64,000 nt of DNA, taken from assembly GCA_965222655.1 (NCBI GenBank), contig CBDCUP010000022.1, positions 434,001-498,000 of the forward strand, in the 5' to 3' direction. The stretch comes from CAUZIZ01 sp965222655. Its GTDB lineage: Bacteria; Acidobacteriota; UBA6911; RPQK01; JAJDTT01. The notes beneath the pieces were generated by a model. The model did not search any database, was not told the DNA's origin, and saw only the letters and a list, made by a program, of their open reading frames with translations. How positions within the stretch are numbered: the first letter of the stretch is position 1; each line of letters opens with the position of its first letter. Of this stretch, positions 1 to 7,734 are shown piece after piece. The position numbers were made by a program, and so were the translations under genes.

Positions 1-1477
1 TGTAGGCTCGAGGTGGCTCCTTCGGACGCGCTGCCTTGATCTCCTCTATTTCCCGTTGCCAGCGCTTGAGATTTGAAGCTTCGGTCGCTTCTGCCTCAGC
101 TAGGATCTCCTGATCCAGTCGTTGGTTGAACTTCTCCACCAACGCCTTTTGCTCATCGGAGCGAGTTTCCGGATCGGCGAGAAAGGCCAGGACGGTTTCC
201 GTATGGTCCAACCAATTGAGTTCGGAGGTTGCTTCTTTCTTGCGGGCCAACAAGCGAGGGAGAATCTCCTCTCTCAGCTTCTTGATATCTCGCTCGCGCG
301 CGCCCACCTCGACATCTGCCCGTCTCATTGCCACCCGATAGGCGTCTAACTCCTCGGCCGTACCTACCAGGCGGTCTAGATCCTTCCGCTTGTCCTGCGG
401 CCGTTTGAGGGGTTCAAAAAAGGCCAGCATCTGATAGTAGTCCCTCTGCGAAAAAGGCTCGAACTTGTGGTCGTGACAACGGGCGCAGCGCAGGGTCAAG
501 CCCAGGAAGGTCGTGGCCGTTACGCCCAGGACATCGTCGAGCTGATCGTAGCGGTCGCGCCGCTCCTCGGCGGGTTCGTCGTCCCAGGTGCCTAGTCTGA
601 GAAAGGTCGTGGCCACCTGAGAAGTCGCATCCGAGTCTTCAATTTCGTCCCCTGCCAGCTGCTCCGTCAGAAAACGGTCGAAAGGCTTGTCCTGGTTGAA
701 GGCATCAATGACATAGTCCCGGTAGCGCCAGGCGTGAGGCTTGGTCCCATCCCGCTCGTAACCATTGGATTCTGCGAAGCGGGCCACGTCGAGCCACCGC
801 CGCGCCCAGCGCTCGCCATATTGGGATCGGCTGAGGAGATCCTCAACCAACCCTGCGGCTGCGTCAGGAGCTGAATCCCTCAGGAAGGCGCCAATCTCCT
901 TCTGCGTCGGAGGAAGACCGATCAAAGACAAAAACAAGCGGCGTACCAGTGCCCTCCTGTCAACCGGGGGCGCCGGCTCTATTCCCATCTTTTCCAGCTT
1001 CCGCAGAACGAAGGCATCGACCGAGGTGAGGACCTGCTCAACCGGCTCGACCCGCGGGACTCCCTTCGAAACCAGTGGCGTGAAAGCCCAATGATCGAAT
1101 CCCTTGGTCGCTGCTTTGCCCGGAATCTCCGAGTCTGGACCCGGCGCTCCGGCGTCAATCCAGGCCCGAAGCAGATCCATCTCGGGCGGACTCAGCTTGT
1201 CCTCCCCCATGGGCATGCTTTGATCCGATATCCGTTGGAAAAGCAGACTGTCCTCGGCCGAGCCCCTTCTCAGGGCTGGTCCTTGACTCCCGCCCTTTGC
1301 CATCGACGCTGGAGTACGAAGGTCCAACTCACCCATGCGAACCGCTTCACCGTGGCACTGAAAGCAGCGGCGGGTCAAAAGAGGAAGAACGTCGCTTTCA
1401 AACTGAGGCACCGAGGCGGCGGGCAGATGGGCACCGACTACAATACCCAGAAGGGCCGTAAACACCCACTGTCGCAT
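1..1477 (-). CDS. PSCyt1/DUF1549/DUF1553 secreted cytochrome protein, C-terminus off the window
   Basis: About 492 residues are visible, read leftward from an ATG at 1477; the frame is still open at base 1. A hydrophobic signal segment (residues 5-20) precedes a CxxCH heme-type motif at 38-42 in the order of the PSCyt1 domain. DUF1549 begins near residue 129 (HWAF) and carries the block YGERWARRWLDVARF. A second CxxCH (CARCH, followed by DHKFEP) lies near residue 310, and a charged helical stretch follows. The family is exported and its biochemical role is unproven. Its usual partner, a DUF1501 gene, would lie just beyond the left edge. A complete paralogue sits at 47823-51008. Confidence 0.88.
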   Translation of the reverse strand, partial: MRQWVFTALLGIVVGAHLPAASVPQFESDVLPLLTRRCFQCHGEAVRMGELDLRTPASMAKGGSQGPALRRGSAEDSLLFQRISDQSMPMGEDKLSPPEMDLLRAWIDAGAPGPDSEIPGKAATKGFDHWAFTPLVSKGVPRVEPVEQVLTSVDAFVLRKLEKMGIEPAPPVDRRALVRRLFLSLIGLPPTQKEIGAFLRDSAPDAAAGLVEDLLSRSQYGERWARRWLDVARFAESNGYERDGTKPHAWRYRDYVIDAFNQDKPFDRFLTEQLAGDEIEDSDATSQVATTFLRLGTWDDEPAEERRDRYDQLDDVLGVTATTFLGLTLRCARCHDHKFEPFSQRDYYQMLAFFEPLKRPQDKRKDLDRLVGTAEELDAYRVAMRRADVEVGARERDIKKLREEILPRLLARKKEATSELNWLDHTETVLAFLADPETRSDEQKALVEKFNQRLDQEILAEAEATEASNLKRWQREIEEIKAARPKEPPRAY

Positions 1478-1578
1478 TGAGCATATTATGCTCCTGCAGG
1501 CGCCTTTTCCGCAATCGCAGAGGCTTAGACAGAGGCGGCAAACACAATACTGCTCTCCACGACCGATTGGGGACCGGT

Positions 1579-1608
1579 TTGACAAGCCTTCCGGATGGCC
1601 GCTATTCT
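1579..1608 (+). promoter_or_regulatory. sigma70-type promoter for the GlcE-like gene
   Basis: A perfect TTGACA (1579-1584) and TATTCT (1603-1608) are separated by 18 bp. Transcription would start near 1615, downstream of the first in-frame ATG (1595), so this site argues for the ATG at 1631 as the start of the next gene. Confidence 0.5.
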
Positions 1609-1630
1609 TGCCCGCCGTTTGGGCAAACTC

Positions 1631-2896
1631 ATGATTCCGATTTCTGACGTATACGAGTGGATCGACCCGAATGCGGAGCTCCCTCCTCTCTTCGAGCCGG
1701 AAGATGTCGAGAGCTGTCGTCGCTGGATCGTAGAAAAGAACCGGGAACAAGCAGCAGTCCTGGTTGTGGGCGGAGGCAGTCACTCCTTTCTTGGTAACCG
1801 TCCAGGGCGCGTCACAGACATCCTTTCCCTGCGAAGGTGGAACGGGGTGCTGGAGCACAGCCCAGGAGACCTGACCGTCACGGTCGAGGCCGGATGTCCC
1901 CTGACCCAGCTCAATGAAGTCTTGGGAAAAGCAGGTCAATTCCTTCCCTTCTTTCCCGTCAATCATCAAGAGTCGACGATCGGTGGCCTGGTTGCGACTG
2001 GCCTCGCTGGTCCCTACGCGGGCTCCCTCGGCGGCATAAGAGACTATCTGATTGGAATCGAGGTGCTGCACCCTGAAGGCGTCGTCAGCCACGCTGGCGG
2101 AAAGGTGGTCAAAAACGTGGCCGGTTACGATCTGTGCAAGCTCTACACCGGATCCATGGGCTCCCTGGGCGTGATCACACAGGCGACCTTCAAGGTCCGT
2201 CCCCGACCTGCCCAGTCACAAACAGCCCTCCTTGCCTTCTCCGACTTCGGCGAGCTGGTTGAGGCGGTGCTGAACCTACGCAATCTAATCGATCCAGCTG
2301 CTCTGGATCTGGTTCCGGGCGACGATTCCACCCGTCCCTTCTTGGAGTCAGCGCCCACTAGGCGGCTGCCCTCGGGACCAGGGTTCTGGATTGCCGTTCA
2401 AGCCTGGGACTCAACCCCGCTCACCGCCTGGAAGACGGAAACCCTGCGCCGTCACTACCCCGACGCTCATCTCCTGGATCCCGAATCTGAACGACAATTC
2501 TGGATCGCCCAGGAGAGTGCCTTCCGCAATGCCCTGAAGCCGCGGAGCGGGGTGACAGTGTTGAAGATTAGCAGTCCGCTGGGCCTGCTGGAGCAAGTCC
2601 ACGGCCAACTGTCCCGGAAGGTCCCCTACGAAACTGTCAGCGGCCATCTGCGAAGCGGCAGCCTCTTCGTCTTCAGCAAGGAGCCCGGAGCACTGGAGGA
2701 GTTTGAAAAACTGCGCCAGGAATGGAAGAGCCAGCAGGTCTACGGAACCGTCTTCAAGAAAGGGCAACTGAACGAGGAAGACTCAATCGACGTTTGGGGT
2801 CCGACCTCTCAGCCGCTGGACATCATGTCCCGGATCAAGAAGAAGTTCGATCCCAACGCCATCCTGAATCCAGGCCGATTCTGGGGAGGTCTTTGA
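1631..2896 (+). CDS. FAD-binding oxidoreductase, GlcE-like (glycolate oxidase FAD-binding subunit type)
   Basis: 421 residues from ATG 1631; an earlier ATG at 1595 lies inside the predicted promoter. The PCMH-type FAD-binding domain is seen in VVGGGSHSFLGN (about 46-57) and in the Gly-rich STIGGLVATGLAGP block followed by RDYLIGIEVL. The phrase GGKVVKNVAGYDLCKLYTGS is characteristic of GlcE and related D-lactate/glycolate oxidase subunits. The C-terminus ends in FDPNAILNPGRF, as in the wider family. GlcE normally works with GlcD and GlcF, and neither is beside it here, so the substrate is open. The gene stands alone, convergent with uvrC. Confidence 0.8.
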   Translation: MIPISDVYEWIDPNAELPPLFEPEDVESCRRWIVEKNREQAAVLVVGGGSHSFLGNRPGRVTDILSLRRWNGVLEHSPGDLTVTVEAGCPLTQLNEVLGKAGQFLPFFPVNHQESTIGGLVATGLAGPYAGSLGGIRDYLIGIEVLHPEGVVSHAGGKVVKNVAGYDLCKLYTGSMGSLGVITQATFKVRPRPAQSQTALLAFSDFGELVEAVLNLRNLIDPAALDLVPGDDSTRPFLESAPTRRLPSGPGFWIAVQAWDSTPLTAWKTETLRRHYPDAHLLDPESERQFWIAQESAFRNALKPRSGVTVLKISSPLGLLEQVHGQLSRKVPYETVSGHLRSGSLFVFSKEPGALEEFEKLRQEWKSQQVYGTVFKKGQLNEEDSIDVWGPTSQPLDIMSRIKKKFDPNAILNPGRFWGGL

Positions 2897-2900
2897 TCGC

Positions 2901-2954
2901 GTTGAGCCAAGGGCTCGAAACAAGAGGACTTCGGCCTGGAGGCCAAAGCTACGT
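2901..2954. repeat. REP-like hairpin repeat, partial copy
   Basis: Contains the small hairpin GAGCCAAGGGCTC and the arm CTTCGGCCTGGAGGCC followed by AAAGCTACGT. It matches the 3' two thirds of the repeats at 29377-29458, 46135-46219 and 51062-51143. It lies between the convergent GlcE-like gene and uvrC, where it could act as a terminator. Confidence 0.7.
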
Positions 2955-3141
2955 CCCTTCGATTTCAGTCTTGCCACTTGCCACGCTGGGTCATTCCGGT
3001 GAAAACTTCAGTCTCGCTTCCTCCTCGGAACTGGGCTCGATCTTGCCGACATTCGGCCCCAGGCGCGGCTGTGTTTCGCTCTTACATTGATAGATGCCTT
3101 CCTCAGCGACCTGCGACGTTCAGACGTTCCGACGAATTCCT

Positions 3142-4953
3142 TCAAGCCAGACTCCGCTTGATCAAGTCCGCTAACTTTCCCCCCACGAACGGGGTGAGCT
3201 CTTCGACACTGGCCTGACGAATCCTGTTGACGCTTCCGAAGTTTCGCAGCAGCCGCTTCTTCCTTTTGTCGCCAATTCCGGGAATCCCATCCAATTCGGA
3301 AGCGAAGTCTCGGATCGCTCGCCGTTTGCGATGATAGGTGACGGCGAAGCGATGGGCCTCATCCCTGATTTCCTGGGCGAGGTGAAGCACGGGGGAGGTC
3401 TTGTCCAGGGTCAGGGGGTCCTCCTGTCCCATGATGAAGATCTCCTCTTCCCGCTTCGCCAGACTGATGAGAGGAGTCTCCTCTGTCCCCAGGCGGGAGA
3501 GCGCCTGGTAGGCCGTGTGGAGTTGGCCCTTCCCGCCATCGATCAGAATCAGGTCCGGCATCGAGCTACCCTCGTCCAGGATCCGTCGGTAGCGGCGATG
3601 AACTACCTCGTGGATCGAAGAAAAGTCGTCGGATCCTTCTACTGTCTTGATCCTGAACTTGCGATATTGACTCCGCTGCATCTGGCCGTCTTCGCAAACC
3701 ACGAGCGAAGCCACAGTCTCGGAACCCTGAATATTGGAGACATCGAACCCCTCGATGCGGCGCGGAGGCTTCTGCAGATTCAACTCGCTCTGAAGGGCCT
3801 CCAGCACCTTCAATTTCCCTGTCTGGAGGATCTTGAAGCGGCTCTCGAAGGCGATCTTGGCGTTACGTTCCACCAGGAGAAGAAGGTTGTGCTTCTGTCC
3901 CCTCTGGGGTACGAGGATGCGCACCTGCCTGCGTCTCCGCGACTCCATTTTGGAGCAGAGCCAGAGTCGAATCAGCTCCTGGTCCTTGACCTCGGTGGGC
4001 AGATAGATCTCGTCGGGAACAAATCCAGCATTGACGTAGTACTGTTGAATCGCGTCGCGCAGGAAGGTGGTGGGCTGAAAGAATTGAAGATTCTCCCAAT
4101 AAAACTCGCGTTTCCCCACGATCCGGGTGTCGCGAAGTGTGAAGAGCTGCAGGGCCAGTCTGGAACCCTCGCGATAGTAGGCGAAAATATCCACGCTGGT
4201 CTGACCGCCCAGGATCATCTTCTGCTCTTCGCTAAGATCCTTTACCATACGAATTCGGTCGCGATAGAAGGCCGCCGCTTCATAGTGCTGTTCTCCAGAA
4301 GCCCCCAGCATCTTCTGCTTCAGGCTCCGAATCAGCTCCTCGTTCTTTCCTTCCAGCAGGAGAACGACATCCTTCACCGCCCGGCTGTACCCGTCCTCGG
4401 TACAGAGACCCTTCACGCAAGGACCGAGACACCGCTTTATGTAGTATTCCAGGCAGGGCCGATCCAGGCCTCCGTCGATCTTGAGGTCGCAAGTCCGCAG
4501 CATGAAGTGACGATTGATGATCTTGATGGTGTTGCGCGCCAGCGAAGCCGGCAGATAGGGACCGAAATAGAGGGCTCCATCATTGAGGATCCTTCGAGTC
4601 AACAGGACCCTTGGGTAGGGCTCGTTTACCGTCAGCTTGATCAGCAGGAAGGCCTTGTCATCCTTCAGATTGATGTTGAATTTGGGTTTGTGCTTCTTGA
4701 CCAGGCTGCTCTCGAGGATCAGCGCCTCCAATTCGTTGTCCGTGACGATATATTCCAGATCCCGGATATGCTGCTTGAGCACCTCCGTCTTCTGGTCTGC
4801 TTCCCGTGAAGACTGGAAATAGGAACGGACACGCTGCTTGAGATTCTTCCCCTTACCGATGTAGATGATTTTGTGGCGCGCGTCTTTGAAGAGGTAGACG
4901 CCGGACTTGGCAGGAAGGCGCTCCAGTTTTGCCTGGAGAATCTCCGGTTCCAT
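3142..4953 (-). CDS. uvrC: excinuclease ABC subunit C
   Basis: 603 residues, the usual UvrC length. It makes the two incisions flanking a DNA lesion after UvrAB recognition. The GIY-YIG nuclease domain is at the N-terminus (GVY at 18-20, YIG at 31-33, conserved Arg near 41). A UVR coiled segment follows near 195-230, the RNase-H-like C-terminal nuclease domain starts around EGFDVSNIQGSE with LILIDGGKGQL further on, and tandem helix-hairpin-helix sequence (GIPGIGDKRKKRLL) lies near the end. The frame stays open 5' to 5334, but that extension is translated REP sequence, and the family start MEPEIL fits 4953. Third gene of a leftward group after the nucleotidyltransferase and 3D genes. Confidence 0.96.
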   Translation of the reverse strand: MEPEILQAKLERLPAKSGVYLFKDARHKIIYIGKGKNLKQRVRSYFQSSREADQKTEVLKQHIRDLEYIVTDNELEALILESSLVKKHKPKFNINLKDDKAFLLIKLTVNEPYPRVLLTRRILNDGALYFGPYLPASLARNTIKIINRHFMLRTCDLKIDGGLDRPCLEYYIKRCLGPCVKGLCTEDGYSRAVKDVVLLLEGKNEELIRSLKQKMLGASGEQHYEAAAFYRDRIRMVKDLSEEQKMILGGQTSVDIFAYYREGSRLALQLFTLRDTRIVGKREFYWENLQFFQPTTFLRDAIQQYYVNAGFVPDEIYLPTEVKDQELIRLWLCSKMESRRRRQVRILVPQRGQKHNLLLLVERNAKIAFESRFKILQTGKLKVLEALQSELNLQKPPRRIEGFDVSNIQGSETVASLVVCEDGQMQRSQYRKFRIKTVEGSDDFSSIHEVVHRRYRRILDEGSSMPDLILIDGGKGQLHTAYQALSRLGTEETPLISLAKREEEIFIMGQEDPLTLDKTSPVLHLAQEIRDEAHRFAVTYHRKRRAIRDFASELDGIPGIGDKRKKRLLRNFGSVNRIRQASVEELTPFVGGKLADLIKRSLA

Positions 4954-4986
4954 GGCAGGGATTATATAGTTATTCTCCCTTTCTTC

Positions 4987-5130
4987 CCTTACCCTTGCCT
5001 TTGCCTCAGCCTTTGCCCGTTCCGACCAATCGTCCTCTCTCTTGCCTAGAGTCGGCCAAGAGCCTCGATGCAAACATGGGATTAGATCAGGGAAAGGCAA
5101 AGGCAGGGGCGCGGGCAGAGGCAAAGGGGC
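4987..5130. repeat. GCC-rich hairpin repeat (CCTTGCCTTTGCC family)
   Basis: The left arm holds CCCTTACCCTTGCCTTTGCC and the right arm holds GGCAAAGGCAGGGGC and GGCAAAGGGG, so the ends are complementary. The middle contains CAAGAGCCTCGATGCAAAC, shared with the repeat at 34381-34515 and, inverted, with 27339-27450. It lies in the 5' region of uvrC and could fold in the uvrC leader. Confidence 0.6.
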
Positions 5131-5155
5131 CAGGCGCCCAATGGGGACGCTGATC

Positions 5156-5629
5156 CTAGCCGGCAATCCGGCTGGAGAAGGTGTCGGAAGGATCGGAATG
5201 CCAGCCGTGCCGCAACACACGAACCTTGACGCACTGGCGGCCAAACTCGATCGCCTCTTCGTAGCTGGGCATGTAGATGTCGATGATCTGGCCTTTGACG
5301 GCGGATCCCGTGTCCAGCACGGTATAGATGCCACTATACCTTCCGGCTTCGATCTCGATCACAGAGCCAATGGGCAGAGTCGAGGGATCCGCAGCAACGA
5401 TGCCCCGTTTGACGTACACACCCGAACGCGTAATGCCGCTGTCACAGTAGGCAGTCGCTTCGAAGACCTTGTAGTCGGGCTCTGATGACTCGTCGAGGCT
5501 GACTTCTACTACTACCCGAGCCGGCTCTGGTACCGGGGGCACGGGCTCCGATCGCAGGGACGAAAAACGAAGGATCAGGACCGAGCAGAGCAACAGAGAA
5601 ATAGAAAACAGGGGAATGCGTATCCACAT
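5156..5629 (-). CDS. 3D domain-containing exported protein (MltA-type double-psi barrel)
   Basis: 157 residues with an N-terminal membrane or signal segment (5-21) and a Pro/Glu/Val-rich linker to about residue 50. The 3D domain follows (about 55-140), named for its three conserved aspartates, here D81 (AADPSTLPIGS), D106 (DTGSAVKG) and D117 (IDIYMPS). In MltA, Rpf-related and YuiC-type proteins this domain forms the active face of peptidoglycan lytic transglycosylases. No other domain is present. Encoded between a nucleotidyltransferase and uvrC on the same strand; a cell-wall role is inferred from the family only. Confidence 0.85.
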   Translation of the reverse strand: MWIRIPLFSISLLLCSVLILRFSSLRSEPVPPVPEPARVVVEVSLDESSEPDYKVFEATAYCDSGITRSGVYVKRGIVAADPSTLPIGSVIEIEAGRYSGIYTVLDTGSAVKGQIIDIYMPSYEEAIEFGRQCVKVRVLRHGWHSDPSDTFSSRIAG

Positions 5630-5841
5630 TTTCTTACGCCCTTCTTTCTCTCATTCCCCCCCACCTTCAGCTCTCTCAGCTCTCTCATTTCAACTCGTAG
5701 GCATAGACGCCAAGGGGTGTGAAAAGTTTCACCACAGGTTTGCTTTTCGCGGACGGGTGAGCAGTTCCTCAATGATCAGCGAGCAGCTCCCACAACAGCG
5801 CATACCAGCGACATTTTACGGGAACACACTGACAACTGACC

Positions 5842-6882
5842 TCAAACCTTGCTGTAGCTGCAGAGGATGGATTTATCCCCAAGAATGGTGTTGCGGCGGA
5901 CTGTTGCTCCCTCTCCAATCGAGACACCCCGACCCAGAATAGCTCCCGTGACCACGGCGCCCTTTTTGATGCGGCAGCCAGGCCACAGGACGGAATTACG
6001 GACTCGTGCGCCTTCTTCGATACGGCAATTGACACCAATGACCGAATGGGAGATCCGAGCACCTGGCTTGAGGATGCACGACCGATCAATCAGGGAGTCT
6101 CCCTCGACTTGTATGCGAGGGTCCGGATGCTCTTGACGAGTGTCGGGGAAGGCAGCAAACGCCGGCACCGCGATTCCCCCGCTGAGGCAGTCCATGTTGG
6201 TTTGAAAGTAGTTGTCTGGGCGGGTAATCTCACGCCAATAGGAATCGAAAACTGAGGCGAAAAAGGGCACCTGACCCTCTAAAAGGAAGGGGAAGAGATC
6301 ACGCTCGAAGGAAAAAGGAATATCTCCTGGAATTGACTGGAAGATCTCCGGCTCGAAGATGTAGACACCGGCATTGATCGTGTTCGCTCGTAGGGACTTT
6401 CCCCGAGGACGTTCCACGAAGCCAGTTACCCAGTTGTTGCGGTCCATTTCCACGACCCCATAGGGTCGCGGATTGTCGACACGACAAACCCCCACAGTCA
6501 CGAGGGCTCCGGATTGCTTGTGTTGTGCCAGGACCTCCTCGAGAGACAGCGCGGTCAAGATATCTCCGTTGATCACGACAACGGTGTCATCGATCAAGTA
6601 CTCTGCCTTCTTCAAGGCCCCCGCGGTCCCCACAGGGGTACTCTCGACGTGGTAGCGGAGCAGTATCCCCAGGTCGGAGCCATCGCCGAAGGAATCGCGG
6701 ATTTTACGGGGTTGATGAGCCAGGCTGAGGATGACCTCCCGGATACCGGCCGTCTTGAACTGGTCTATCTGGAACAAGAGCAGCGGGAAGTTCGCAACGG
6801 GAAGCAGGGGCTTGGGAGTGCTAATGGTCAGAGGCAACAGTCCGCTGCTGGAACCGCCGGCAAGAATCAGGGCTTTGATCAC
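5842..6882 (-). CDS. NDP-sugar nucleotidyltransferase-like protein with left-handed beta-helix tail and altered signature loop
   Basis: 346 residues. The N-terminal Rossmann-type domain aligns with sugar-phosphate nucleotidyltransferases (GlmU, GlgC, mannose-1-phosphate guanylyltransferase): LAGG, PLTISTPKPLLPV (Lys24), TPVGTAGAL, VVVINGDIL, and NTINAGVYIFEPEIF. Hexapeptide repeats of a left-handed beta-helix occupy about 265-335. The signature GGxGTRLxPLT reads GGSSSGLLPLT, so the usual Gly-Thr-Arg that cradles the nucleotide phosphates is Ser-Ser-Gly at residues 12-14. The protein may be catalytically altered or regulatory. Its divergent neighbour is pgsA. Confidence 0.85.
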   Translation of the reverse strand: MIKALILAGGSSSGLLPLTISTPKPLLPVANFPLLLFQIDQFKTAGIREVILSLAHQPRKIRDSFGDGSDLGILLRYHVESTPVGTAGALKKAEYLIDDTVVVINGDILTALSLEEVLAQHKQSGALVTVGVCRVDNPRPYGVVEMDRNNWVTGFVERPRGKSLRANTINAGVYIFEPEIFQSIPGDIPFSFERDLFPFLLEGQVPFFASVFDSYWREITRPDNYFQTNMDCLSGGIAVPAFAAFPDTRQEHPDPRIQVEGDSLIDRSCILKPGARISHSVIGVNCRIEEGARVRNSVLWPGCRIKKGAVVTGAILGRGVSIGEGATVRRNTILGDKSILCSYSKV

Positions 6883-7083
6883 ATTCGGAGGCTAGCACCA
6901 AGCCATCGCGGTAGCAACCAGACTCACAGCCAGGGGGAGGATTGCGGCGCCGTTTAGGACCGGTGATGAGAAATGCGACTAGTGGAATGTAACGCTTGAA
7001 TTGGTAGACAGGCGCTAGCGATTTAGGTGTTACAGTCCACCAGGTACAACCACAAGACGAAGTATGTTAAATTGACGAAATCC

Positions 7084-7704
7084 ATGAATCTTCCGAACGC
7101 ACTGACGGTCTCCCGGATCTTCCTTGTTCCAGTGCTGCTGGTTGTGCTCCTGACGGGTCGGTTTGCCGAGCGAGAGCTCTGGGGCTTCATCGTTTTCGCG
7201 GCCGCTGCGATCACGGACTACTTCGACGGCTACTTTGCACGAAAACGATTCCAGGTCACCACCCTCGGCAAACTCCTGGACCCGATCGCAGACAAGCTCC
7301 TGATTTCGGCGGCGTTCGTTGCCCTGGTCGAGTGGCAAGTGGCCCCCTCCTGGATGGTCATCATCGTCATTGGCCGCGAGTTTGCCGTGACCGGGCTTCG
7401 CAGCATCGCCTCGACGCAAGGCCTGACTATCGATGCTTCCCAGCTGGGCAAATACAAAATGGCGAGTCAAGTGCTGTGTGTCAGTGCCCTGATTCTGGGC
7501 ACTCGCTATACAACCTGGCTGCGAGATCCGGTTGGCCAGGTTCTCTTGTGGTTGGTGGTGGTACTGGCCTTTGTTTCGATGGTCCAATACTTCCGCAGAT
7601 TCTGGAGTCAAATAGACGAGAGCATCAAGTACCCCAAACTTCAGAATCACGGTGAGGCGCCGTTGAAACACAACAGCGGTTCCAATGCGGTCATTAATCC
7701 CTGA
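7084..7704 (+). CDS. pgsA: CDP-diacylglycerol--glycerol-3-phosphate 3-phosphatidyltransferase
   Basis: 206 residues from ATG 7084, the usual start (NLPNALTVSR); an in-frame ATG at 7027 adds 19 unconserved residues. Makes phosphatidylglycerol phosphate at the inner membrane. The CDP-alcohol phosphotransferase motif D-x2-D-G-x2-A-R-x8-G-x3-D-x3-D is complete (D45, D48, G49, A52, R53, G62, D66, D70). Several hydrophobic helices follow, with a charged tail after about 175. First gene of a plus-strand run with aroDE 30 bp downstream. Confidence 0.94.
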   Translation: MNLPNALTVSRIFLVPVLLVVLLTGRFAERELWGFIVFAAAAITDYFDGYFARKRFQVTTLGKLLDPIADKLLISAAFVALVEWQVAPSWMVIIVIGREFAVTGLRSIASTQGLTIDASQLGKYKMASQVLCVSALILGTRYTTWLRDPVGQVLLWLVVVLAFVSMVQYFRRFWSQIDESIKYPKLQNHGEAPLKHNSGSNAVINP

Positions 7705-7734
7705 AGAGCACCAGGATCTGATCCGGATCACCTC

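Noticed and set aside
3331..4809. 492-codon plus-strand frame opposite uvrC
   Set aside because: It is the antisense of a strongly conserved uvrC and shows no domain or initiation signal.
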